This document shows positions 54,941-64,000 of a stretch of 64,000 bases of DNA, piece by piece. The notes under the pieces were generated by a model. That model saw only the letters and a program-made list of their open reading frames with translations, was not told where the DNA came from and ran no database searches. The stretch lies in assembly GCF_035222485.1 (NCBI RefSeq), contig NC_085921.1:124001-188000 (forward strand). The letters are read 5' to 3'. Source of the stretch: Podospora pseudoanserina (Eukaryota; Ascomycota; Sordariomycetes; Sordariales; Podosporaceae). A program made the position numbers and the translations under genes. Each line of letters starts with the position of its first letter. The stretch's first letter is position 1.

Positions 54941-55541
54941 AAAATAGGTGCTATTAAGGCCTGTAGATATAGGCTTAAATAGCTATCGGCGCAGTACATT
55001 AAAAGCGAAGACTTTAACTGCAGCATTTAACAATTACGGTAGCACTAAAAGAAGGTGGATTACAAAGGCGGCGCCCTGTAATATATAAAAGAGAATCACT
55101 ATAATATAGGCTTGTGAGGCACTAATAAGTGTGGTAAACTAGTATATTAATTGAACTTTGTAGACTAAAAATACCACTGTAAATAAGGTGTGAGGCAGAG
55201 GTCTTATAGGCTATCGGCCCTTTACTCGCTCCCCGAGAGTAACTCCGTTCCCGGGCCTAAACGTCCGTTCCTGAGCCTAAACGCCCGCTAAATACGCTAA
55301 CTAAATATAAAGTTAGAAGCTACGTTACAGGCTACGTTACGCTACCGTTTAACCACTGCAGGGTACTAGCTTTAGCGCTCGGCTTTCCGGGACCTTGGAT
55401 TGCTTCCAGAGGCTGAGCTTCCGCTCCGGTAACCGCAGTTCCTAAACACTGCTGATTCAAGCCATCATTTTGCCTCTAAGGCCCTGTAATATACAGGGCT
55501 CAGATACACTATAAAATCCACAAACAAAAGCTGTATTTTAA
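54941..55541 (-). repeat. Right copy of ~600-bp inverted repeat (unit B)
   Basis: Reverse complement of 41113-41715 over its whole length, ending GCTGTATTTTAA. The two copies enclose about 13.2 kb containing all the nested elements above. The right copy interrupts a Fot1/pogo transposon at its right border. Confidence 0.8.
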
Positions 55542-56478
55542 CATTACTTAACTAAATTCGAGCGCTATTATGAATAAAATAATATTATTACGCTTTATAT
55601 ACCTTTATATTTTTATATTACCTTTAACTATTCGATATTAACTACTTTGGGCCATTAAAGTAGGCGTACGGCTACTAAATTAAGACTTAATACGTATATA
55701 TATTAATTACGTAAGTAAGCTCAAGTTTCTCTATATCTTCCGCGAGGCATTTTTTGCCTTTATAACGGAGAAAAATATATAGGGTAGCTTTACGGGTGCT
55801 AGCCTTATACTATACGATCCAGAGAGGGTATTTTTTAAGCTAAATATAAAGCTTTATATACTAGTACCCCTATCTTTAAAGCCGGGCATAGCACTCCCTT
55901 AGCTCTTCCAAATACTACATAACCCTCGAGAAGCTACCTTATAGTTAAAGCTTATTAAAACTCGGATATTAAACTACTAGGGTAGCTCTCTAATATCTAT
56001 GTTAGCTACTGTGGATCGATTAGCTAAAGGTACGATGACTGTAATGTACGAGGTAGCTCTTCTCTGTATGGAGCTTTCGGCACTGCGAAAGGCCAATAAG
56101 GCACTTAGTAAAAGACAGAGAGCCAAAAAAACACGTGTGAGGCTTGGAGAGTCACTTGCCGTATAAAAGGCATAGGATCTACTGGATCAGAAGGCTGTAG
56201 GCGAGCAGGTAATCCAGGAAAATCGATATAGTGGTGGTATAGGAGGGTCTCGTACGAAGACTTAGTGCTGTGATATATACGGCAAGCCTGGCTATAATAC
56301 ACGCACTTGCCAGGAGGCTGCAGAAGCATCTGATTTAGCTGTTTCTAATGTAATTATAGTTAATTCCTTATATTAATATAGTGTAATTAATGATGGTTTA
56401 TTAGGGTGTGGTGGTAGATGAGTCACTCGCTGATATGAGTCACTCGCTGATATGAGTCACTCGCTAATAATGTACGTT
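55542..56478 (+). mobile_element. 3' part of a Fot1/pogo-type DNA transposon
   Basis: Plus-strand remains of the C-terminal third of a DDE transposase of the fungal Fot1/pogo group. Recognisable pieces include a FGPLK-like block near 55640, a TEKNI/SF-G-A segment near 55765-55800 and YDPERVFFKLN near 55816. A LAKGTMTVMYEVALL stretch follows near 56025, then ALRKANKALSKRQRAKKTR near 56085, and a C-x2-C-x4-H-x4-C-like knuckle near 56275-56310. Several stop codons break the frame (for example near 55960 and 56160) and the 5' two-thirds are missing, cut by unit B. The 3' end carries terminal-repeat sequence with a tandem 17-bp motif and ends near TGTACGTTA at about 56478. Confidence 0.75.
56418..56468. 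repeat. Three tandem 17-bp units in the transposon end
   Basis: ATGAGTCACTCGCTGAT at 56418, 56435 and 56452 (the last with one change). Such subterminal iterations are usual transposase-binding sites in pogo-like fungal elements. They survive with little RIP damage. Confidence 0.85.
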
Positions 56479-59238
56479 ATATAAAAAAGTAAAGAAAATT
56501 ATTCCTCGTAAATAAAAATTAATAAAAGTAAAATAAATATCTGAAAAGTAAATACAGAGCCCAAATTTAAAAACAGTACTTTCATTTATTTATTAATAAT
56601 CTAAAGAGACTATTTAATATTCTTTTTTAATACTTTAAAGACTAGATAATATAAAGAGAAGGTATTGTATAAGTAAATGTAAAGCTTTTACACTTTCTTA
56701 TATATTAATTAAATACTATATTATTTCTTTAAAGTTTACTTTATTTTCTAATTATTCTTATTAATTATTACAATTTAATTAGTATTTTTTATTAGTACAA
56801 AGAAATTTTATGAGCTATATTATAAAGTAAATTAATAAGTTAAATGAAGATAATTATGAAATTATGTCTTAATTTCATGATTTTAAATTATTACTTTTAT
56901 GAAATCTTTTTCATTATTATTAAATGGAGATCATATGGATTAGGATTATTGCAACTAATTCCTTAAATAAATATACTTCCTTTTAGAATATTTTGATAAT
57001 ACCTTGCCTGGAGACAAAAACCAATCGATGAGCCATATTGCCGCGATGTTGAAGTAAGTAAAATAAATAACATACGACCTCCTAATCTACGACTGCGATC
57101 AAATCTTCCGGGCATGACTTCTATCGAGTGATTACTGACCTCGGAAAATAAGTCTTGGGCTTATTTGGTGTTCTTTGTGGCAAAGGACAGTATCTAGTTC
57201 TTGTGATGTATTTACTGCACGGTGTGGTTCCTACGGTGAGTTCCTACAAGTCCCGACAGTTTCAAAATGCTTTCAGCATCAGGTAGGCTCCGGTTTCCCA
57301 GAATGTCGGGGAGCCTATAAGGAGCTTGTTCTTAGGCCCCTGGCATTGAACCACTAACCCCGCAACGTGACACTACAGACAGAACGGTGGTCAAAAAGCA
57401 TGCACGCTGAGAGATTCCTTCAAGAGTACATGCCAGGTGCAACATCATTAACAAGACACTGCCCCAAATCCTTCGTCTGGCCCGTCTGGCTGTCTGCGTT
57501 CAGTATCTGCCCAAAACCTACAGGTTACACCGTGACACCTGACCTGATGTGCGAGCCATCATACATATCCTTCCATCTGCAACGCTTCATTCCATAAAAG
57601 ACTCGTGTTCCACGACAGATGTGTGGAGTATCCCTATGCCGCTTGACATCAGTCAGAGCATTCTGTCCCTTGTTGCCTGTCCGCCAAAGCCGGCCTTCAC
57701 ACGTCACATGCTCCCAGAAACCACCCGTTGGGCACCGAGCCCTTCATAGCTGTACCGACACCTGTCCAGGTCACACAGCCCTAGGCCACGGGTTCATCTG
57801 CACCTTGGACAGCAACACCCGCATATTTTCTCTTGGTAGTTTCCTGCATTGGGCGTCTCTCACCTCCTGGTAAAAGCACCACCCAAATTTGATGCGGCAT
57901 TTTTGTTAGTGGGTGAGAACGGCATGACCAAGTTAGAGACTTGGCATGTTTGGGCGTGACCAGCCGCAAAAGTTGGACCGTGTAACCTTCCTCTCCTACC
58001 AGGTATTGATTCTAAAACATTAAGAAAACCAGTCAAAAGCATTGCTCGGTTTCTATCTCGTCAAGGAAGCGGGCACTTTTGGGTAGTCTAAGTGGACTCG
58101 AGTGGGCTACCACCTTGGAGAAAGTAGTGCCTCGTGATTGGCGTGGCTTATGATAGCACTCTTGCTAGACCTGGTTTTTGGGTTCTGTTTGCCTGGTCCC
58201 CGATGAAAAGCCACTGAGAACATGAATCAAACAACCCCGTAATCGAGCCTCATCACTATGAAACAGGTAACTGGTACTTTGCTACCTAAGCAGCTTCATA
58301 GCCGTCTAAATCCTGATGGTACTGTGAGGTTGGCCTGGTTCTCTCATTGTGCAGCCACGTATGGGCCAAGAATATGTTCCTGGTTAGAACCATAGGCATA
58401 TCACACGGCGAAGCAATATCGATACGCGCATGAACCATGAGTGTCCATTCGGCATACATAACTTCTAACCAGCTACAATGTCTTAACATGCATGATGATG
58501 ATCACTACCGCAGCGAAGCCACAAAGCGCGACTTGGGCGAACGCAATTCCTATACCTTACTAGATACTCGGCTACTGTGAGGCCCAACCCAACGGAATCG
58601 ATCCATGGTGCTGATTTCGGATTGCCCGAACCATCCAGCCTGACCCAACCCTCTCAATTTGTGCACAAACAACGTTTACGGGGTAGAGGTATACTGGTGA
58701 TGTTTGAAGCGCACCGGAGCCTGGCACATGGTCTCAACCGGCGGAGGTAGGTTGACCATTCACTGCAGTTTTACTTTCATCCAAGTAACCAAGGTAGACA
58801 GGTTCTGAACTTGCCAAAATTGTGTGTCACTCTTGGGCCCAAACATTATGCTTCTTCGCTGGAAAAATGTGAAAACATAGATAGAGTTGGGCATCCGTTT
58901 AAAAGATTTTGATGTTGGTCATCTGCATATAGATGATGGCAGCAAGGCCCACTTTCATGGGCAGCTGAATAGAAATATAACTTGGGTATGTCTAGAATAA
59001 TCTGTTAGTTATGATAGATATCGCTGCACAGTCCTGACAAGCCAGGAACGGTTCCATCTTACGCTTGAGCCCGAAAGTGTCTGCCTGCAGGAAACAATAA
59101 CGACCTTGCCTGCCGCCGGGTCAGGTATTCTGCCCTTGCCGGTTCGACACTACACGATCAGCCACTGGCTACATTCCGATTACTACCTACCTGGTACATT
59201 ACTTACCTACTCAATCACTGTTTGCTCTGGTCTAAAAC
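56479..59238. other. AT-rich border then gene-poor DNA
   Basis: AT-rich to about 57000, then normal composition. Short open frames (for example at 57367-57597 and 57549-57749) lack domains and splice support. No gene is called over 2.7 kb. Confidence 0.45.
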
Positions 59239-60486
59239 ATGAGTCTGTTCATTGTAAGATCATTCGCCGCATTTTTCTAGGAAGCTTTTAAACTGACGGA
59301 GTTTCTACCTAGGGCAGCAAATCTGCTTCTTCTCGTCAGGGTAGTTATATTTACCGTGATAAGCACCCTTCCTTCAGCCATGGCTCCCGCAACAAGTATC
59401 GCGGTCGCGACCCCAAGGTCTCTGGTGCCACCCTAGTTGAAAATGAAGCTGGAGATCGACCTCTCACTGGCACCTCATTCTTATTTGTGGTCAACGAACT
59501 CAACAACAACTATGAGGCTCAGACTCACGGAAGCGAGCCACTTCGGGATCAGTGGTTGAACTTCATGCCCCCTGAACGCGCGGATGAGTACTTGGACGAA
59601 TGGCCGGGAATGGTATTCCGGTATCTGCAGGAACCGCAAGGCGGCGTCATCACTCCGGCTGATGAGTATCGGTGGTGAGTTACCGAAACGAGAAACAAAC
59701 AGAAAAGAAGTTTGCTGACGCAGCCACGGTATCAAAACAACAGGTACCGCCCTGGCCGAGGACACGAAGGTCATATCGTTCGAGTCGATACGGCAGGCAA
59801 CATCACCGGCCACCCCGTTATTTGCCGTCAAGCGACCATTTTCTCCTGTAGCAACCACCTACCCGTGATTGTTGGGCCTGGTGACGCATCTCTTGGTAAC
59901 TCGAGAGTTGTACGCCATGTCCTGGACAGCGACAACATGTTTTACTGGAGCCTCCTGCACATTAGCCGCTGGGATGATGGCTCCAACATCAGTTATGTCA
60001 ACTCCGAGGGGCGAGGTGTGCCTTCTGTCGTCGGTAGAAACCCTTCTTGGATTCCCTCGCTCGTTCCTCAGGTGTACTCGAATCCAAATGCAAACCTGGT
60101 GTCAGGTGGGCTGTCTGGTGATTTGTCCGTCTTGATTGGGCTTATGGCTTTCCACAGCAGGGTAGGAAGGGCGAGTGACGTGTTCATCTCGCAAAAATGG
60201 CATCACAATCGGTGGATTGGAAGTCAGCACGCACCGACACATGGTAAGTTCATCGCTCTATGTGCCTCCACCCCCAACATGAAGAGTGTTTCTGAACGTC
60301 TGGCTAACGGCACAAATAGTGCCAAGAACCCAAGAGGAAAATCCGCGCGGCTTTTTTGTCCAAGTGTGTCTGGACAATCTGGTAAGGGGACTGGAGGACA
60401 GTGATGAGAACAACATCCGGGCTGAGGACTGCTTGCAGCATGTTTTGGCACTGGAATGGCACAGTGTTCTTGTCAGAGAGAACTGA
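59239..60486 (+). CDS. Unrecognised four-exon protein
   Basis: Exons 59239-59253, 59313-59674, 59744-60243 and 60320-60486; introns 59, 69 and 76 nt with GTAAGA/GTGAGT/GTAAGT donors, AG acceptors and an AACTGACGG branch site in the first. All phases agree, giving 347 residues without a break. The protein begins MSLFI/GSKSASSRQG. It has conserved-looking blocks YIYRDKHPSFSHG, SFLFVVNELNNNYEAQTHG, LDEWPGMVFRYLQEP, PGRGHEGHIVRVDTAG and NPRGFFVQVCLDNLVRGLED. No signal peptide, membrane span or known motif is visible and I do not recognise the family. The very short first exon is the weakest part; another upstream start is possible. It is the first intact-looking gene right of the repeat island. 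Confidence 0.55.
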
Positions 60487-62652
60487 CCAAACTCAAACTA
60501 GGTACTTTCGGGTAGCTTTGCACCATTTATTCGAGCCTTATTTCATGACTCCGAGTAGAGGGCTGAGCACCGGGTACTTAGCAATTCAATATATATGGCG
60601 GTACTGGGGAATACACACATATTTTCTCTTGCATACCGAAGTCCCCAGCCGCATCTTGATGTCCCAGATAACCAAGCCGTCATCACAATTACCTCCCCAA
60701 CAGCGGGTTGGCGATGTGCCATGTGGGATAAGCTCTTTGCATATTTCACAGCTTGGATCTCCTTGTTTGGGCTGACTTATCATTGCCACACTTTGCCAGG
60801 CGACAAGACTATTGATTCCGAGCTTTCCACCACCCTCTACATGGTTGGCTAACGTCAAGGAGGCGTTGGGTCGGTGAGTAAACACCCTTTCGGACTCGCT
60901 CACCAACATCCCGCCAAGTTCTGAGAATAAGCTATGTGATTTGTTTCCACTCCTACAAAATATTTGGTTGATGGCTCATATTGGCATCCTACCTACTATC
61001 TGTAGTTGGAGCTCGGAAATCCTTTCGTTTCTCCAAGCGCCTACATTGAAAACCACCATCCGAACATCAAGAAGCCCAGAGTGTGATATGGATACCATCT
61101 ACCTGTGTCCAGTAAGCCTGAATGCTGGCGGCACTGCACTGAAAAATAGCATGGGCGCCATGATGCTTACCTGACATGTAGCTCTTTCAATCTAGTGGGA
61201 TATCAGATGTTTTCTCGGCAGCGGAGAGCTTTGTCTACAAATCTGATGGAGACAAACATCGAACCGTCGCGTTGGGCCTGGGTATATTCACCTGTGCTTA
61301 TTTTTGTGTCTGGTGACTTTGGCCGAAACAGCTTCCAGAATCTTCCCTAGACAGGAATGGCAGGCGATGTCAGAGTTCCAAAACAGGTCGACAAATTCAC
61401 ACACCCAGGCAACATAGCACTAATGCATCCTGCTCAGCTTACATGGTTGCATTGGGGGCCCAAACAAGAGTGTGTGTGGAGGCCCATCTGCGTCTCTGTT
61501 TCGCTACCAGCAATGGGTATTGGGATAAGGAATATCTTGATAGGTAGATCGCCAGCCTCAAACCAGCCACAACAGTACCAACAGGTCCTTCAATGCATGA
61601 CAGAAGTAGGTAGTGAGAAAGAGTTGCGACTGAATGTTTTGCTGGACCGAGCTTCAGCTCAACAACATCGGGCTTTGAGAACGCGGCAAAATAATCAAAA
61701 AAAAATCATAGAGTGTAGGCTACGTACCTGGGTACCCGATCAAATCTGCGCTTCAAATTCAAATACAGATGATGGAGGGGTGAGACGGATGACGTTATGA
61801 CAATGCTTGGGAAGAAGAGTAAGCAGCCTGGCATTCGACTCCTCTATGGCTTCTCCGGGTGGCGGTGTGGTAATTACGTCTCTCATTGCCGTTGCAGATA
61901 ACGATCAGACCAATAGTCTGCAGGGCGAACACTTCAAGGTCATGTTCAACTAGATCACGAGCCAGTTGCAAGAATCTGCCTGGATCCTGGCATTCCAGTC
62001 TCGAGAGACCCATGTATCTTGACAAATAGCAGTTTTTCAATCACGTCTGACTTGCATGCTCTCCGATTAAGTGATGTGCTGAGTAAAATGACAAAATCCA
62101 AAGTACCGAGCGGACCGATTCCCTTTTGCGATCAGGTACCCGACCCGTAGCTTGCAAGCAGCTGCGATGTGTCAGGTACCGAACAATCAGGTGTCATTGG
62201 CTTCATGTCACGCTGTTCTCTCTTGCTAGGCTACCCACTGAGCATGAATAGGGAGCCAGAGAATGGTGGCTGGCCATCAATTAACCAGTTTGAGCGTAGA
62301 AACGAAATCTTACTTGCATGATCTCAGGTCAGGAACGAGAGAGCTCAAGGAGTCAAGAGCAAACGTGAACTTTCATGGAGTGTGGCGTGTGGCAGTGCAA
62401 TAAATTTTACCTATTTGCTTAGCATCATTCCTAGAACCTTTTTTTGTCCATAACGCGGCGTCGAAAAAGATGGTGTGCCTTCTTTTGCCATATATCCAGG
62501 CAGGTGTGTCTGTGCCTGGTCTTCCGGATGTGTACTAATCCCTCAGCAAGCCCAGAAGATTTTGAGTTGCGATTGAGTCCAGGGGCCTCCCATCTTCATC
62601 TTTCTTCCAAGTGCCTACCTCAGTAGGTACCTTGGTCAAAGTCAGGTTCACG
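60487..62652. other. Gene-poor 2.2 kb
   Basis: Several short open frames (for example 60941-61174 and 61357-61800) without recognisable domains or coherent splicing. Possible decayed coding material near 60990-61130 (a PFVSPSAYIENHHPNIK-like phrase) cannot be assigned. The right end is the promoter side of the aminotransferase gene. Confidence 0.4.
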
Positions 62653-64000
62653 ATGGCACCCACCATCGAAGAACTATATCCCGAGTACACTCTTACTTCT
62701 TCTATCGACAAACTACGTTCCGAGCACTATGCTCACCTTGATAAGAAGAACCATGTTTATCTTGACTATACCGGATCAGGCCTTGCTTCTGCTTTCCAGC
62801 TGACCCACTCTTCAGTTCGACTTTCATCCACGCTTTATGGCAATCCTCACAGCATCAACCCCTCCAGCCAAGCATCCACCAATGCCATCATAGCTACGCG
62901 GCTCAAAGTCTTGCAGCACCTGAATACGGATGCGGAAGAGTATGAGGTCATCTTCACAGCCAACGCCACAGAGGCCGCAAAACTTGTTGGAGAATCGTAC
63001 GCATTCACTAAGGGAACGAAGTTAGTGTTGACGGCGGATAATCATAATTCCATCAACGGACTTAGGGAGTTTGCAGGAAGGAAGGGAAGCAGTACCGTTT
63101 ACATACCCTTCTCATCTCCCGACATGAGAATCAATGACGAGGATTTCATCAAGGCTCTTTCGGCGGCACGACCGGGGCGGAAAGCTACTCTGAGTACTGG
63201 AATCAACCGGTTGGCCAAATCACTTCTGGGGTACCAGCCTTGGAGAAGAAAAACAGGTGACGATGCCGGCCGCGAGGATGGATTGAGGCGCTGTTCCACA
63301 TCAGATACCAATCCAAACCAGGATGCTTCTTGTGACAACCCTGCCCTTTACAGGGCCTTTCTCCGGCCCTCTTGCCAATCGTCACTATTACCTCCACAAA
63401 GTGCCAGCACCGCACCGGCAAGACCAGCGGAAAAAACGACGCGCCATGGACTCTTTGCTTACCCAGCCCAAAGCAACTTTACCGGCGTCCGTCATCCATT
63501 GGCGTGGGTCACCTACGCCCAACGCCAAGGGTATGATGTGCTGCTCGACGCAGCCGCCTACCTGCCTACCACTAGGCTCGACATGTCTATTACCAAGCCC
63601 GAGTTTCTCATTATCAGTTGGTACAAACTCTTCGGGTTCCCTACCGGTGTGGGCTGTCTGGTTGTGAAAAAGGAAGCCCTGTCCAGGCTCGTAAGGCCCT
63701 GGTTCTCTGGGGGCACCATTCAAGCTGTCACGGTGGGGGTCCCTTGGCATCTGAAGGCGAGGGGGGCTGAGGGATTCGAAGATGGGACAGTGAATTTCCT
63801 GGGCATTCCTGAGGTGATGTTTGGCCTGGAGTGGATCAATGCAGTTGGCCTGCAGGTTATTGGGCTGCGAGTCAGGTGCTTGACTGGCTGGTTCTTGAAG
63901 AGGTTGGCCGCCTTGAGACACTCGGACAGGACACCAATGGCTAGAATATACGGACCAGAAAATATGGACATGCGAGGAGGCACCGTTGCTTTTAATCTGC
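62653..64000 (+). CDS. Class V aminotransferase, MoCo-sulfurase-like (partial at window end)
   Basis: PLP-dependent fold type I enzyme of the class V/NifS-like group, nearest in pattern to fungal molybdenum-cofactor-sulfurase N-terminal domains. The frame is open for 449 codons from the ATG at 62653 and runs off the edge, so the C terminus is unseen. Landmarks are YLDYTGSGLASAFQL, LYGNPHSINPSSQAS, VIFTANATEAAKLVGESY (phosphate-binding loop), LTADNHNSINGLREFA, FAYPAQSNFTGV and DVLLDAAAYLPT (Asp binding the pyridine N). Schiff-base Lys is in ISWYKLFGFPTGVGCLV. RPWFSGGTIQAV, FEDGTVNFLGIPEV, RVRCLTGWFL, ARIYGPENMDMRGGTVAFN follow. A variable insertion of about 95 residues precedes FAYPAQS. Whether a C-terminal MOSC domain follows is not visible. 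A stand-alone enzyme is possible. Confidence 0.88.
   Translation, partial: MAPTIEELYPEYTLTSSIDKLRSEHYAHLDKKNHVYLDYTGSGLASAFQLTHSSVRLSSTLYGNPHSINPSSQASTNAIIATRLKVLQHLNTDAEEYEVIFTANATEAAKLVGESYAFTKGTKLVLTADNHNSINGLREFAGRKGSSTVYIPFSSPDMRINDEDFIKALSAARPGRKATLSTGINRLAKSLLGYQPWRRKTGDDAGREDGLRRCSTSDTNPNQDASCDNPALYRAFLRPSCQSSLLPPQSASTAPARPAEKTTRHGLFAYPAQSNFTGVRHPLAWVTYAQRQGYDVLLDAAAYLPTTRLDMSITKPEFLIISWYKLFGFPTGVGCLVVKKEALSRLVRPWFSGGTIQAVTVGVPWHLKARGAEGFEDGTVNFLGIPEVMFGLEWINAVGLQVIGLRVRCLTGWFLKRLAALRHSDRTPMARIYGPENMDMRGGTVAFNL

Noticed and set aside
63388-63921. 177-codon minus-strand frame near the right edge
   Set aside because: Shadow of the plus-strand aminotransferase frame, which has clear PLP-enzyme motifs.

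Overview
The window is nuclear DNA of a filamentous ascomycete, most likely a Sordariomycete. The evidence is short GT-AG introns (about 53-163 nt, many with CTGAC/CTAAC branch points), GC-rich coding sequence, fungal-specific families (Zn2Cys6 regulator, Lcl2, Glc8-type inhibitor, Fot1/pogo transposon) and a retroelement island carrying the C-to-T/G-to-A mutation pattern of repeat-induced point mutation (RIP). Species cannot be named from sequence alone.

Region 1 (1-12.5 kb) holds housekeeping genes: thymidylate kinase, GTP cyclohydrolase I, TFIID subunit TAF11, a protein joining a C2H2 finger to a CENP-C/Mif2-like cupin, mitoribosomal bL27m, Lcl2, and a PP1 inhibitor-2 (Glc8) homologue followed by an A8G microsatellite.

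Region 2 (13.2-30.7 kb) is metabolic. A maltose-type MFS sugar permease, a ten-exon Zn2Cys6 regulator and myo-inositol oxygenase come first. They are followed by a tight group of seven loci: two 3-hydroxyisobutyrate-dehydrogenase-like genes, two lactonase-like metallo-beta-lactamase (MBL) genes (one decayed), two carboxymuconolactone-decarboxylase (CMD) family genes and a zinc alcohol dehydrogenase. The duplicated families flank the unique dehydrogenase and resemble a catabolic or detoxification cluster; no substrate can be assigned from sequence.

Region 3 (31-40.7 kb) has a BTB/POZ protein, a decayed MYND-finger gene, a tRNA-Ser(GCT), a second decayed unrecognised gene and a tubulin-tyrosine-ligase-like protein.

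Region 4 (40.74-56.5 kb) is an AT-rich fossil island with sharp borders. It holds one recognisable Ty3/gypsy copy (496-bp LTRs, CCCTT target duplication), older broken gypsy sequence, several LTR fragments in both orientations, a pair of ~600-bp inverted repeats and the 3' part of a Fot1/pogo DNA transposon.

Region 5 (56.5-64 kb) is gene-poor. It contains one unrecognised four-exon gene and, running off the right edge, a class-V aminotransferase of the molybdenum-cofactor-sulfurase-like type.

Coordinates of spliced genes were derived by hand from reading frames and splice signals. CDS start/end give the outer limits and exon limits are in the evidence.
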